From NCBI GenBank assembly GCA_903847605.1, contig CAINED010000013.1, positions 459,725 to 523,724 on the forward strand: a stretch of DNA of 64,000 nt, written 5' to 3'. The notes beneath the pieces were generated by a model, which saw nothing but the letters and a program-made list of their open reading frames with translations, ran no database searches and was not told the origin of the DNA. The stretch is from an uncultured Hyphomicrobiales bacterium (GTDB lineage: Bacteria; Pseudomonadota; Alphaproteobacteria; Rhizobiales; Beijerinckiaceae). The position numbers and the translations under genes were made by a program. This document shows, in pieces, positions 1 through 8,691 of the stretch (positions are counted from its first letter, which is position 1; each line of letters starts with the position of its first letter).

Positions 1-2
1 AA

Positions 3-353
3 GCCAATCTCTTTCATCACGAATTGATCACCGACGAAGAACTGGCGCTGCGGCACTCGCGCAGCGTCGGTAAAGCGTTTGAAGCGTTTGTCGCGCGCAG
101 CGAGCAGGAGGAGAATGCGCCGAAGAAGGCGAAGTCCGGACCGGAGCACTGGCAGCGCGTGGATGAGTTGAAGGTGCCTTCGATCCTGATCTACGGCCGC
201 GAAGATCGCGCCAACGCCTATGAGCGCGTGACGATGTGGAAACAGAAACAGCCTTCGCTCAACCTGCACATCGTCAACGGCTGCAAGCATCTCGTGCCGT
301 GGGATGCTGCCGACGAAGTCATGCGCCTTACAATCCCATTCATGAAAGCCTGA
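3..353 (+). CDS. Alpha/beta hydrolase, C-terminal part (5' end outside window)
   Basis: The reading frame is open from the first bases of the window to a TGA at 351-353, so only the C-terminal ~116 residues are present. The segment 'VPSILIYGRED' is the typical strand preceding the acid residue of the alpha/beta hydrolase triad, and 'GCKHLVPWD' supplies the C-terminal catalytic histidine in its usual place 8-12 residues before a helix of the type 'ADEVMRLTIPFM'. The nucleophile elbow lies upstream and is not visible. The substrate cannot be inferred. A TTG at 24 could be mistaken for a start, but codons before it fit the same protein. It ends 1 bp before the stop of the convergent reductase gene. 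Confidence 0.8.
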   Translation, partial: ANLFHHELITDEELALRHSRSVGKAFEAFVARSEQEENAPKKAKSGPEHWQRVDELKVPSILIYGREDRANAYERVTMWKQKQPSLNLHIVNGCKHLVPWDAADEVMRLTIPFMKA

Positions 354-354
354 T

Positions 355-1359
355 CTACAGCGGCGATATGCGGCTTGCAGCTTTCTGCTGTCGCAGCACG
401 TCTTCCAGCAGCTTCACGCAGGCATAGACAGCGTTGATTGCCGGCGTCGCGACGCCCGTGATGGACCCGAGTTCGATCACCGAACCGACAAGCGCATCGA
501 TCTCGCTGATGCGTCCGGCCTCGATGTCCTGCAACATCGATGTCTTGTGTTCGCCGACGGCCTGCGCGCCCGCGATACGTTTTTCCAGCGGAATGCGAAA
601 GCGTATGCCCAGCGCTTCGCCCACGCTTTGAGCTTCGCGCATCATGTCCGCCGCCAGCGCGCGCGTCTGCGGATAAAGGCAGATATGCGCGAGTGTCGCG
701 TGAGTGAGTGCGCTGATCGGATTGAAGCTGAGATTGCCCCACAGCTTCGTCCAGATCTCGGCGCGTATGTCGCTGACGATGGGCGCACGGAACCCTGCTT
801 TCAAAAAAACCTCTGAGACCTTTTCGATACGCTCCGTCTTTGCGCCGTTTATTTCAGAAAGCGAAAAGCGATTGCCCTCGATCAGCTTGATCACGCCGGG
901 CGCCGCGATCTCTGCGGCGGGATAAACGACGCTGCCGATCGTGCGCTCTGCCGGCAAATGGTCGGCGACGACATTGCCGGGATCGACACTCGCAAGCCTG
1001 CGTCCATCATGTTCGCCGCCGTGGCCGATAAAATACCACCAGGGAATACCGTTCTGCGCTGTGAGCACCATGGTCTCGTCGTGAAATAGCGCAGGCAGTT
1101 CTCGCACCACCTCGGCGACCTGATGCGCCTTCATGCCGAGAATGACGAGGTCCTGCTGCCCGACATCGGCAATGCGCTGGCTCGCCGCGACGCGAGCAAC
1201 GATGTCGTCTTGTCCGTCCTCGATGAGTTTCAATCCATGATTGCGGATCGCTTCGAGATGCGCGCCACGCGCGATGACGCTGACGTCTTCGCCGGCATGG
1301 GCGAGCCGCGCCGCCAGCAGGCCACCGATGGAGCCTGCGCCGATTACGCAGATGCGCAT
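355..1359 (-). CDS. panE: 2-dehydropantoate 2-reductase (ketopantoate reductase) family
   Basis: The protein (~334 aa) begins 'MRICVIGAGSIGG', a GxGxxG dinucleotide-binding motif at the extreme N-terminus as in PanE/ApbA. It has the family's conserved 'LGMKAHQ' and 'TAQNGIPWW' segments and a C-terminal helical domain with 'KLWGNLSFNPISALT' around the catalytic lysine. The family reduces ketopantoate to pantoate with NADPH in pantothenate synthesis. Several paralogues per genome are usual in this order, so the true substrate is uncertain. An ATG ten codons upstream exists, but the chosen start has a purine-rich Shine-Dalgarno (GAAGAAAGG) just ahead. It stands alone, convergent with the hydrolase and next to a tRNA gene. 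Confidence 0.8.
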   Translation of the reverse strand: MRICVIGAGSIGGLLAARLAHAGEDVSVIARGAHLEAIRNHGLKLIEDGQDDIVARVAASQRIADVGQQDLVILGMKAHQVAEVVRELPALFHDETMVLTAQNGIPWWYFIGHGGEHDGRRLASVDPGNVVADHLPAERTIGSVVYPAAEIAAPGVIKLIEGNRFSLSEINGAKTERIEKVSEVFLKAGFRAPIVSDIRAEIWTKLWGNLSFNPISALTHATLAHICLYPQTRALAADMMREAQSVGEALGIRFRIPLEKRIAGAQAVGEHKTSMLQDIEAGRISEIDALVGSVIELGSITGVATPAINAVYACVKLLEDVLRQQKAASRISPL

Positions 1360-1430
1360 GGATTGCCTTTCTTCCCCCGGCCGATGCAATATCGGCCTGC
1401 GCTGTCGCCGCGCTTATTAAATACATGAAT

Positions 1431-1507
1431 TGGCGGTCCCGACAGGATTCGAACCTGTGACCTTCGGTTTAGGAAACCGCTGCTCTATCCTGCTGAGCTA
1501 CGGAACC
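1431..1507 (-). tRNA. tRNA-Arg (anticodon CCT)
   Basis: On the minus strand a 77-nt cloverleaf folds: acceptor GGTTCCG pairs with CGGGACC (one G-T), the D-arm contains AGCTCAGC..GGATAGAGC, the anticodon loop is TTCCTAA with anticodon CCT, and the T-arm is ACAGG-TTCGAAT-CCTGT. Discriminator G and a genomically encoded CCA follow. The outermost anticodon-stem pair (G27-A43) is a mismatch. CCT reads AGG arginine codons. No integrase or att-like duplication of the tRNA 3' end is seen nearby. Confidence 0.93.
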
Positions 1508-1563
1508 GCGAGAGGTTTTCACGCGCCGTGTTTATCACACGAGGCATAAATGAAAAGCTTGTG

Positions 1564-2400
1564 ATGCTCGCTTATGGCGTCCTTTGCTGCGCGGCTCTGT
1601 CGGGGCCAGCGCGCGCGCAAGATGCTAACGCCCCGGCGGTTTGCCGTCCCGGCCAGACTGTCGAAATCGCCGTCGAATCCGCCGATGTCCATCTCGAAAT
1701 CCGGTTGGCCGACGGCCGCAAGCTTCTGCTTCGCGGCATAGAACCGCCGCGCGGCACGCCGTCCATTGCGCGGCTCGCAGAGGAAGCTCGAGCCTATCTC
1801 AACGGCCTGATCGCGGGGCGCAAACTTCAGGCGGAGATCGAGTCTGAGGCGCGTGACCGCTGGGGACGCTATCCCGCAACCATCATCGACGCCGGAGGCC
1901 GCGCGATTGCCGAACTCCTGCTGGGCAACGGCTGGGCGCGGGTGGATGCCGGAAGCGCCGGCGCCGGCTGCCTCGCGGCTCTGTTGCAACGGGAAGCCGA
2001 GGCGCGGGCCGGCAAGCAGGGCATCTGGGCCGACCCCGCCTATGCCGTGCTGAAGTCTGGAGACCGGGACGCTTTGGCGCAGCGTGCCGGCGAAATCGTC
2101 CTGGTCGAAGGTCAGGTGACCAGCGTCGGGCAATGGCGCACTCTCACGTTCCTCAATCTCGGAAAGGACCGCCGCGCCGATCCGGCGGTGGTTCTTTCAC
2201 GGAGGCTTGTTGCGGCTCTGGAAAAGGAGGGCCGAAGCGCTTCCGGCCTGACCGGTGCGACGATTCGAGTGCGCGGCCAGTTGCAGATGCGGACCTCGCC
2301 GCGAATCGAGATTTTTTCCCCCGGCGCCCTGGAAGTGCTTTCGGCGGTTGCAAAATCTGCTGAGCCCCGGCCGGGAACCGCGCGCCGCCGGGCGAATTGA
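1564..2400 (+). CDS. Secreted thermonuclease-like (SNase fold) protein
   Basis: The protein (~278 aa) starts with a signal peptide ending near 'SGPARAQ', then a staphylococcal-nuclease-like OB domain: 'LRLADGRKLLLRGIEPP', 'ARAYLNGLIAGRKL', 'RDRWGRYPATI', 'AELLLGNGWARV' and 'AEARAGKQGIWADP', which matches the SNase C-terminal signature. A second beta-rich, OB-like segment follows (roughly residues 165-255), then a basic tail. The usual catalytic Arg-Glu-Arg set is not clearly complete, so activity is uncertain; many alphaproteobacterial homologues are annotated only as 'thermonuclease family'. GTG codons at 1528 and 1561 are alternative starts; the ATG at 1564 places the signal peptide correctly. 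Confidence 0.72.
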   Translation: MLAYGVLCCAALSGPARAQDANAPAVCRPGQTVEIAVESADVHLEIRLADGRKLLLRGIEPPRGTPSIARLAEEARAYLNGLIAGRKLQAEIESEARDRWGRYPATIIDAGGRAIAELLLGNGWARVDAGSAGAGCLAALLQREAEARAGKQGIWADPAYAVLKSGDRDALAQRAGEIVLVEGQVTSVGQWRTLTFLNLGKDRRADPAVVLSRRLVAALEKEGRSASGLTGATIRVRGQLQMRTSPRIEIFSPGALEVLSAVAKSAEPRPGTARRRAN

Positions 2401-2493
2401 CGCAATAATCCCGCTCTGCCGAAGCAAGTCGCGCTACAAGAACGAAATTGATTCGACGGGCCGTATTTGCCACAGGTTGGGCCCAATTCCGTG

Positions 2494-4014
2494 ATGAGCG
2501 TAGCCTCGGCAATGTTGGTTCTTCCTTCCATCGGCAGCACAGGGTTCTTGCGCCACTTCGCGGCGCTGGGATTGCTGCTGTCGGTTGCCGGCTGCGCCAC
2601 GCTCGATCCGGATGGCAGCAAGTTCGGGCAGCCCCCGCCGCCGGGGCCGGAAACCTCCGTTCCCTCGACCGCCCCGCGGACGACCGGCATCGAGACGCGC
2701 GCTGCCGCCGACCAACGCTATGTCATTGGACTGTTTGGCGGAATTTACCGCGCGCCGCCCGTCGAGGCGCATCTCAACGGCATTCTGGCGAAGCTGGCTG
2801 CGGCCAGCGATACGCCGCAGGAGGTTTATAAGGTCACCTTGCTCAATTCGCCCGCTGTGAACGCCTTCGCGCTTCCATCGGGCGATCTCTTCGTGACACG
2901 AGGGCTGCTGGCGCTCGCCAACGATTCTTCGGAAATCGCGGCGGTCATGGCGCACGAGATCGGCCACGTGGCGGCCCGACACGCCTTTCAGCGCGAGGAA
3001 CAGCAGAAGATCGAGCGCCTGCGCACCAATGTCGCCAATACCGTCCAGAACCGGCAGCGCGGTGAGGAAATCGAAGCGACGGGCAAGCTGAATCTCGCCA
3101 GCTTTTCCCGCCAGCAGGAACTCGAGGCCGACCGCTACGGCGTCGCTCTCGTCGGTAAGGCCGGGTTCGATCCCTACGGCGCCTCGCGCTTCCTGCGCTC
3201 CCTCGGCCGGTCGCTCGAATGGCGAAGCTGCCAGCAGGATTCGAACACGCCGCGCGAACAGGTCGACATCATGTCGAGCCATCCCTCGACACCAGGCCGC
3301 ATCCAGCAGGCGATCATCTCGGCCCGGCAGATCGGCGCACCCGGCATCGGTGATCCCGGCCGGGACGCCTATCTCGACGCCATCAACGGCATCGATTTTG
3401 GCGACGATCCTGCCGAAGGCATCGTGCGCGGGCTGAATTTCACCCATCAGAAGCTGGGCTTCGCCTTCACTGCGCCCGAAGGTTTCACGCTCGAAAACTG
3501 CTCGCAGGCGATGATCGGCGTCACAGGCAGCCGGATGGAGGCGATCCGTCTCGATATCGTGCAGCTTCCGGCGGGATCAGGCATCGAGGATTATATCGCA
3601 TCCGGCTGGGTCGAAGGTCTCAAGAAGGAAACGATCCAGCAACGCAACGTCAATGGCCAGCAGGCGGCCACTGCGGAAGCCGAGAGCAACGGCTGGAAAT
3701 TTCGTGTCGGCGTGGTGCGGCTGAACGGCGAGGTCGCGCGCATCATCTTTGCTGCGCGAAATATGACGCCCGATCTGGATGCCCGCTTCGTCCGCTCGAT
3801 CGAATCTTTCCGGAAATTGCAGGGCGGCGAGGCGCAGGGTGTGCGGGCTTTGCGGCTCGCCATCGCGCGGACTTCAGGTTCCGAAAGCGCCGAATCGCTG
3901 GCGCGCCGCATGGGCGCGCCGGGCCGCGGGATCGATCTGTTTCTGATGCTCAACGGGCTGCAGAAGGGAAGGCCGCTCGAAGCAGGTCAGCGCTACAAGC
4001 TGGTTGTCGAGTAG
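2494..4014 (+). CDS. M48-family metalloprotease lipoprotein (copy 1)
   Basis: This 506-aa protein has a signal sequence ending in the lipobox 'LSVAGC' (Cys34), so it is probably a lipoprotein. The zinc protease domain carries HEIGH (His154, Glu155, His158) and the downstream 'ELEAD' (Glu209) that completes the zinc site of the M48/BepA-like family. 'SSHPSTPGRI' matches the conserved S-H-P segment of this family. A ~200-residue C-terminal extension ends in 'IDLFLMLNGLQ..RPLEAGQRYKLVV'. BepA-type proteases act in outer-membrane protein quality control. A paralogue with the same architecture lies at 35264-36736. A TTG at 2467 is a less likely start. Confidence 0.87.
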   Translation: MSVASAMLVLPSIGSTGFLRHFAALGLLLSVAGCATLDPDGSKFGQPPPPGPETSVPSTAPRTTGIETRAAADQRYVIGLFGGIYRAPPVEAHLNGILAKLAAASDTPQEVYKVTLLNSPAVNAFALPSGDLFVTRGLLALANDSSEIAAVMAHEIGHVAARHAFQREEQQKIERLRTNVANTVQNRQRGEEIEATGKLNLASFSRQQELEADRYGVALVGKAGFDPYGASRFLRSLGRSLEWRSCQQDSNTPREQVDIMSSHPSTPGRIQQAIISARQIGAPGIGDPGRDAYLDAINGIDFGDDPAEGIVRGLNFTHQKLGFAFTAPEGFTLENCSQAMIGVTGSRMEAIRLDIVQLPAGSGIEDYIASGWVEGLKKETIQQRNVNGQQAATAEAESNGWKFRVGVVRLNGEVARIIFAARNMTPDLDARFVRSIESFRKLQGGEAQGVRALRLAIARTSGSESAESLARRMGAPGRGIDLFLMLNGLQKGRPLEAGQRYKLVVE

Positions 4015-4032
4015 CCTTTTCAATAATCGATT

Positions 4033-4049
4033 GAAGGCGTTGCGCCTTC
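4033..4049. other. Short inverted repeat between protease gene and rpoH
   Basis: A perfect 7-bp inverted repeat (GAAGGCG / CGCCTTC) with a 3-nt loop lies 19 bp after the protease stop. No T-run follows on either strand, so it is a weak terminator candidate. The remaining ~210 bp up to rpoH show nothing else that I can identify and presumably contain its promoter. Confidence 0.3.
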
Positions 4050-4261
4050 CGGGGCCTATCGCGGCCTGCGCCTGCGCGGCCTGCCTGCATCCCGCAACTC
4101 ACAAGCAATTGAACCCGCTCGCCCCCTCCGGGCCCAAAAACATCGACGAGCCATGAAACCGGATCGCTCGCCCGTTCGTAGTCACGGATAGGCCGGAAAG
4201 CCGAGAGGCGGGGCGGACGAAGAGCGCTTCGTCCGGCCAGTTCGGGTTTCAGGAGGTGCAT

Positions 4262-5137
4262 ATGGCGCACATCGAAGAAGTGTCCAGTGGTCTCGTCCGC
4301 CGTGCGCGCAGCGCCCCCTTTCTGGAACGAGAGGAGGAGCACGCGCTGGCTCTGCGCTGGAAGCACGACAAGGACCAGAAGGCTCTGCACGCCATGACTT
4401 TGGCGCATATGCGTCTGGTGATGGCGATTGCCTCGCGCTTCCGCCACTACGGCCTGCCAGTGGCTGAGCTGGTGCAGGAAGGGCATATCGGCCTGCTTGA
4501 AGCCGCGGCTCGCTTCGATCCCGAACGCGAGGTGCGCTTTTCCACCTATGCAACGTGGTGGATTCGCGCCTCGATCCAGGACTATATCCTGCGCAACTGG
4601 TCGATCGTTCGCGGCGGAACAAGCTCGGCGCAAAAGGCTCTTTTCTTCAATCTGCGTCGGTTGCGCGCGAAGCTTTCGCGCCTCGCGCCAAGTGAAAGCA
4701 GCGCCCAGGTTTTCCAGAACATCGCGCTCGCGCTGGGCGTCTCGACCTCCGATGTCGAAACCATGAACGCACGGCTTTCCGCGCCGGATACCTCTCTCAA
4801 TGCGCCCGTCTCGAATGATGGCGAAGGCGAAGGCGCGGAACGCGGCGACTTCCTCCTGGACGACAGTCCGACCCCCGATCTCATTGTCGCCGACCGGATC
4901 GACGGCGAGCGGCGTTCCGAGTGGTTGCGCAGCGCGATGGGTTGTCTCAACCAGCGCGAAATGCGCATTTTGCGCGCACGCCGGCTGGAAGAAGAGTCGT
5001 CCACGCTGGAGACGCTTGGCGAGGAACTCGGCATATCCAAGGAGCGCGTGCGGCAGATCGAAAATCGCGCGCTGGAAAAATTGAAGAGCGCATTGGTGAG
5101 CCGGCACGGCGATGCGGTTACGCAAGTGTTAGCTTAA
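4262..5137 (+). CDS. rpoH: RNA polymerase sigma-32 (RpoH-type) factor
   Basis: This 291-aa sigma-70 family protein has regions 2.1-2.4 ('HMRLVMAIASRF', 'LVQEGHIGLLEAAARFDP', 'FSTYATWWIRASIQDYILRNWSIVR'). It also has the RpoH box, 'QKALFFNLRRLR', which distinguishes heat-shock sigma factors. Region 4.2 near the C-terminus ('LETLGEELGISKERVRQIENRALEKLK') is the -35-binding helix-turn-helix. It directs RNA polymerase to heat- or oxidative-stress promoters; Rhizobiales often have two RpoH paralogues and this resembles RpoH2 by its divergence, though that is an inference. A textbook AGGAGG sits 5 bp upstream of the chosen ATG, ruling out the in-frame GTG at 4256. Confidence 0.92.
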   Translation: MAHIEEVSSGLVRRARSAPFLEREEEHALALRWKHDKDQKALHAMTLAHMRLVMAIASRFRHYGLPVAELVQEGHIGLLEAAARFDPEREVRFSTYATWWIRASIQDYILRNWSIVRGGTSSAQKALFFNLRRLRAKLSRLAPSESSAQVFQNIALALGVSTSDVETMNARLSAPDTSLNAPVSNDGEGEGAERGDFLLDDSPTPDLIVADRIDGERRSEWLRSAMGCLNQREMRILRARRLEEESSTLETLGEELGISKERVRQIENRALEKLKSALVSRHGDAVTQVLA

Positions 5138-5249
5138 ATCAGCGCGCCATCAAACGGTATCGTTTAATGGCGTATAAGCTGTTCGATTCCGGATATTGAT
5201 AGCTTCGCTTTCGCGAAAAACCGACGTCTTTTCGCGCAACGCTATAGCG
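5138..5249. repeat. Structured intergenic repeat, copy A
   Basis: This ~112-bp element starts 'ATCAGCGCGCCATC' immediately after the rpoH stop and is clearly related to copy B at 44900-45015. It folds into two hairpins. Stem 1 pairs 5145-5155 with 5162-5172 (one C-A mismatch). Stem 2 uses CGCGAAAA (5212-5219) with TTTTCGCG (5229-5236) and flanking ATAGC/GCTAT. Relative to copy B, stem 1 shows at least one compensated base pair (A-T here, G-C there). It lies between the convergent ends of rpoH and the ParA-like gene. Confidence 0.7.
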
Positions 5250-5255
5250 TGCGTG

Positions 5256-5966
5256 CTAGAAATAGCGGCTGTCTTCCATCGCCAGCTTGAGTTGAAAACT
5301 CTGGAACTGTTGCAAGACAGGCATGAGCCACGCACGCAGGCTGGCGCGCACGACAATCGACATGGAATCCGACGGGTCCGTCAGGAATTTCGAGAAAGAG
5401 AAACCGGGATCCTCGATCGCGCGGCGCACCAGTGGATCGAGCGCCTTGATTTCGAACGTATGAACTGCCGGAAAGCGCGCCAGATAATCGAGACCATTTG
5501 GGCCCAGAGGCGCCGCCCCTTCATTGCCGACGACAGCAAGCCCGATTTCGGGCCATCTTGCGACCATGTCTTCGGCCGTCTGCAACGCCGTTTCGCTGCC
5601 ATCGGGAATATAAAGGAGATAGGGGCGCACGCCCCGCCTGCCGGCCTCGGCGAAAAACTCCGTTGTCGTCGCTATGTCGAAGAAACTCTTCCACGCGCGC
5701 GTCCAGACGTCGACGATTTTCGGCACGCCATCCGTCAGCAGGAGATTGTCGAAGAGCGCAACTTGTCCCTGTATCGTCGCGAGATCGGCGATCGAGACAT
5801 CGCGCGGAAAGCATTGCGCGAATTGCGACTCGTGCGGATCGGTGTCGAATCCGACGAAAGGCTGATTCGTATACGTGTAAAAATCCGCGAACAGGCGCGC
5901 CACTGTCGTGACGCCCGTGCGCGCATGGGGCGAGCAGACGATGAAGGCATGTGTGCGCGCGCTCAT
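5256..5966 (-). CDS. ParA/MinD-like protein with degenerate P-loop
   Basis: This 236-aa protein has the layout of a ParA/MinD-type NTPase but a ruined Walker A: the expected K-G-G-V-G-K-T-T is H-A-R-T-G-V-T-T (residues 14-21), so both the signature and P-loop lysines are missing. It keeps the following 'FDTD' element seen in its neighbour ('FDTE'). Acting as an active ATPase is therefore unlikely; a regulatory or pairing role with the upstream ParA-like protein is an inference. It starts 39 bp after the stop of that gene on the same strand, so the two probably form an operon. I do not recognise a specific named family. Confidence 0.7.
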   Translation of the reverse strand: MSARTHAFIVCSPHARTGVTTVARLFADFYTYTNQPFVGFDTDPHESQFAQCFPRDVSIADLATIQGQVALFDNLLLTDGVPKIVDVWTRAWKSFFDIATTTEFFAEAGRRGVRPYLLYIPDGSETALQTAEDMVARWPEIGLAVVGNEGAAPLGPNGLDYLARFPAVHTFEIKALDPLVRRAIEDPGFSFSKFLTDPSDSMSIVVRASLRAWLMPVLQQFQSFQLKLAMEDSRYF

Positions 5967-6005
5967 GCGTTTCTCACCCCGCGCATTCGGGTGTCAGCCG
6001 TGGGC

Positions 6006-6749
6006 CTATTCCTTCGCGGCGACCGGCTTGCCCTCGATAATGGCAGGCAGGCCGACGCGATCGAATTCGGCGGCAATCGTCTTCTGCCACGTGCGGACAT
6101 AGCCGCGCAGAACGAAAGAACTGTTGGCGGCGGAACCATCGGCCTTCTTGTTGGCGCCGAAGGTCGAGAACGGCACGCCCGCGAGTTCAACCTGCTCGTA
6201 GGCCATTTCGTTCAGCTTGGGGATTACGATATCGTCGGCGTGCTTGGCCTTCTTGAAATAGTTCGCATAGGTCTGCGGCGACCATTCGAAGAAGGTCGTA
6301 TCGTTGATGAAGTTCTTCACGAGGAAATAGGCGGCGTCGGCGACATAGGGCACGGTCTCTGCAATCTCGTCGAGCGAGGCGATGGACGAGCCGAGAATGT
6401 GCAGGACGATGAAATTGTAACGGCCTTCCTTCACCGCATCGAGGAAGCCGACATCCTGCAGCGCCTGAAGGGTCGTCGCCAACTGGCCGGCGCGCACGTC
6501 GATGACCGATACCTTCGGCCCCGAAGTCTCCAGCGTATCCAGAATTTTCATCTGGTCGGGGGTCGAGGTGATGTCCACCACTTCGGTCTGGTTGGGGTGG
6601 AAGCGCATCAGCGTGCCGCGCGGAAATTCCGTATCGAAGGCGCGGGCGAGAATGTTGTTCGCCGCCAGATAGTCCAGAAGAGCCCGAGAAACCGTGGTCT
6701 TGCCCACGCCGCCCTTGTCGGCTCCCACCAGAATGACTGTCGGCTTCAT
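6006..6749 (-). CDS. ParA/MinD-like ATPase
   Basis: This 247-aa protein begins 'MKPTVILVGADKGGVGKTTVSR', an intact deviant Walker A with both lysines (Lys12, Lys17). The next conserved stretch 'RAFDTEFPRG' replaces the usual DxDPQ of ParA. 'VSVIDVRAG' is in the position of Walker B/A'. The rest ('FIVLHILGSS', 'YFLVKNFINDTTFFEW') resembles mobilisation or plasmid-style ParA-like proteins but no ParB partner or parS-like site is visible. With the next gene (5256-5966) it forms a two-gene unit. Cellular cargo is unknown. Confidence 0.78.
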   Translation of the reverse strand: MKPTVILVGADKGGVGKTTVSRALLDYLAANNILARAFDTEFPRGTLMRFHPNQTEVVDITSTPDQMKILDTLETSGPKVSVIDVRAGQLATTLQALQDVGFLDAVKEGRYNFIVLHILGSSIASLDEIAETVPYVADAAYFLVKNFINDTTFFEWSPQTYANYFKKAKHADDIVIPKLNEMAYEQVELAGVPFSTFGANKKADGSAANSSFVLRGYVRTWQKTIAAEFDRVGLPAIIEGKPVAAKE

Positions 6750-7065
6750 TTCGTCTGCTCCTGCGCCCGGCCGCCCGGATTCCGGGACAATTTATGGCAA
6801 TTCGCGCCGCTTATAGCATAAAGACCGGCCAAGGTAGCGCCCGTAAACGAATTGTTAGCAAACATGGTTAGCGGGAGCGGGAGGCAGGGTCCGGGACTGC
6901 ATCAGTCCCGTGATTCCAGTTCCCGCCGGATCTGGCTTCATCAGAAATCCAAGGCCGCTCGACGCTGGCAGAGCTCTGCGGCGGACGCTGGTTGCGGCAG
7001 CGCAACATGCTTCATAATATCCGCGCCCGATTGAACCGGCTCAGGCCGGCGAGGACCGCTGACGC
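6750..7065. other. Divergent intergenic region with nested hairpin
   Basis: 316 bp separate the ParA-like gene from the acyl-CoA ligase. It must hold both promoters. A nested palindrome lies at 6871-6926: GCGGGA..TCCCGC outside and a perfect 8-bp CGGGACTG/CAGTCCCG stem (6892-6910) inside. There is no T-run, so it is not an obvious terminator. The A+T-richer part at 6780-6860 is the likelier promoter zone for the ATPase operon. No gene is seen. Confidence 0.4.
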
Positions 7066-8679
7066 ATGCTGCCGGACATCAGGAATTACGACGCGCTCTA
7101 CCAGGCTTTTCGCTGGCAGATTCCCCAGGACTTCAACATTGCGACGGTCTGCTGCGACCGCTGGGCAGACACGCAACCCGGCAGCGCCGCCATACTCGAT
7201 GTTCGCGGCGACCAGACGATCACGGTGACCTATGCAGCCTTGCGGCAGCGCGCGAGCCGTTTCGCCAACATGCTGGCGGCGCGAGGCGTCGCGCGGGGCG
7301 ATCGCATCGGGATCATGCTGCCGCAAGGCAGCGATGTCGCGGCGGCGCATCTCGGCGTTTACAAGCTCGGCGCGATTGCGGTGCCGCTGGCCATCCTCTT
7401 CGGCGTCGACGCGGTCGAATACCGGCTGGAGGACGCTGGCATCAAGGTGCTGATCACCAATGCCGACGGCGTCGCGAAGCTGCGCAAGATCGAACGACTG
7501 CCGCCGACACTGCAGGCGGTATTTTCCGCTGATGGCGGCGACGGCGATATTCTCGATCTCGAGCGCGAGCTTGCCGCGGTCTCAGATCAGGCTGCAACGG
7601 CTGCGACGACGCCCGACGACCCTGCCATGATGGTCTATACGTCGGGCACGACCGGATCGCCGAAAGGCGCTCTTCACGGTCATCGCGTGCTGCTGGGCCA
7701 TCTGCCGGGCACGCAGTTCACGCATGATTTTCTCCCCCAGCCGGGCGACCGCATGTGGACACCGGCGGACTGGGCCTGGGCGGGGGGACTGCTCAACATT
7801 CTTCTGCCCGCGCTTTATTTCGGCCTGCCTGTCATTGCGCGCAAGTTCGAGCGCTTCGATGCGGAAGCCGCCTTCGATCTGATCGCGCGCACAGGAATTC
7901 GCAACGCCTTCATTCCGCCGACGGCCCTGCGCATGTTGCGCTCGGTGGAAAATCCCCGCGCGCGTTTCAATCTCAATCTGCGCTCCATCGCATCGGGCGG
8001 CGAGTCGCTCGGCGCGGAAGTCTATGAATGGGGACGGAGCGCGCTGGGGCTCGTCGTGAACGAGTTCTATGGCCAGACCGAATGCAATCAGGTGCTCGGC
8101 TCCTGCGGCGCTGCAGGCCTCAACAAACCCGGCGCCATCGGCAAGCCCGTGCCGGGTCATCGCGTCGCCATCGTCGATTTCGAGGGCCGTCCATGCAAGC
8201 CCGGCGAGACCGGACAGATCGCGATGCTGCGGCCCGACCCCATCATGTTCCTCGGTTACTGGAACCGGCCGGAAGCCACGCGCGACAAGTTCATCGGCGA
8301 CTGGATGACGACAGGCGATCAGGGCGTGATGGACGATGAGGGCTTCTTCAGTTTCATCGGCCGCGACGACGATGTCATTACTTCGGCGGGCTATCGCATC
8401 GGTCCCGGCGAGATCGAGGATTGCATCATCAGGCATCCCGCCGTCGCCATCGCCGCTGCGGTCGGCAAGCCGGACCCGCTGCGCACGGAGATCGTGAAAG
8501 CCTATATCCAGCTGCGGCAGGGCTATGAGGCGAGCGATGCGCTGGCGGCCGAAATCCAGTCCTTCGTGCGCACGCGACTATCGGCGCATGAATATCCGCG
8601 CGAGATCGCCTTCATCGACGACATGCCCCTGACGACAACGGGCAAGATCATCCGCCGCGAATTGCGCGCGCGTGGATGA
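7066..8679 (+). CDS. AMP-dependent acyl-CoA synthetase/ligase
   Basis: This 537-aa adenylate-forming enzyme contains the ordered core motifs of the ANL superfamily: 'VYTSGTTGSPKGALHGH' (P-loop, A3), 'NEFYGQTECNQVLGS' (A5), 'TGDQGVMDDEGFFSFIGRDDDVI' (A7), 'SAGYRIGPGEIE' (A8) and 'TTTGKIIRREL' with the A10 catalytic lysine. It activates a carboxylic acid as acyl-AMP and transfers it to CoA. The W-rich 'MWTPADWAWAGG' stretch resembles acetyl-/medium-chain acyl-CoA synthetases (ACSM-like). The exact acid is not deducible. ATG at 7066 follows a GAGG Shine-Dalgarno. It is convergent with the next gene. Confidence 0.88.
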   Translation: MLPDIRNYDALYQAFRWQIPQDFNIATVCCDRWADTQPGSAAILDVRGDQTITVTYAALRQRASRFANMLAARGVARGDRIGIMLPQGSDVAAAHLGVYKLGAIAVPLAILFGVDAVEYRLEDAGIKVLITNADGVAKLRKIERLPPTLQAVFSADGGDGDILDLERELAAVSDQAATAATTPDDPAMMVYTSGTTGSPKGALHGHRVLLGHLPGTQFTHDFLPQPGDRMWTPADWAWAGGLLNILLPALYFGLPVIARKFERFDAEAAFDLIARTGIRNAFIPPTALRMLRSVENPRARFNLNLRSIASGGESLGAEVYEWGRSALGLVVNEFYGQTECNQVLGSCGAAGLNKPGAIGKPVPGHRVAIVDFEGRPCKPGETGQIAMLRPDPIMFLGYWNRPEATRDKFIGDWMTTGDQGVMDDEGFFSFIGRDDDVITSAGYRIGPGEIEDCIIRHPAVAIAAAVGKPDPLRTEIVKAYIQLRQGYEASDALAAEIQSFVRTRLSAHEYPREIAFIDDMPLTTTGKIIRRELRARG

Positions 8680-8691
8680 AGTCTCTTGCTC

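Noticed and set aside
1431..1507. Integration site at tRNA-Arg
   Set aside because: No integrase and no repeated tRNA 3' end were seen in the window.
4033..4049. Terminator of the M48 gene
   Set aside because: A 7-bp stem without a T-run is too weak to call as a terminator; kept only as a hairpin.
5196..6821. 541-aa open frame on the plus strand
   Set aside because: It is antisense to both ParA-like genes, whose P-loop and downstream motifs are convincing.
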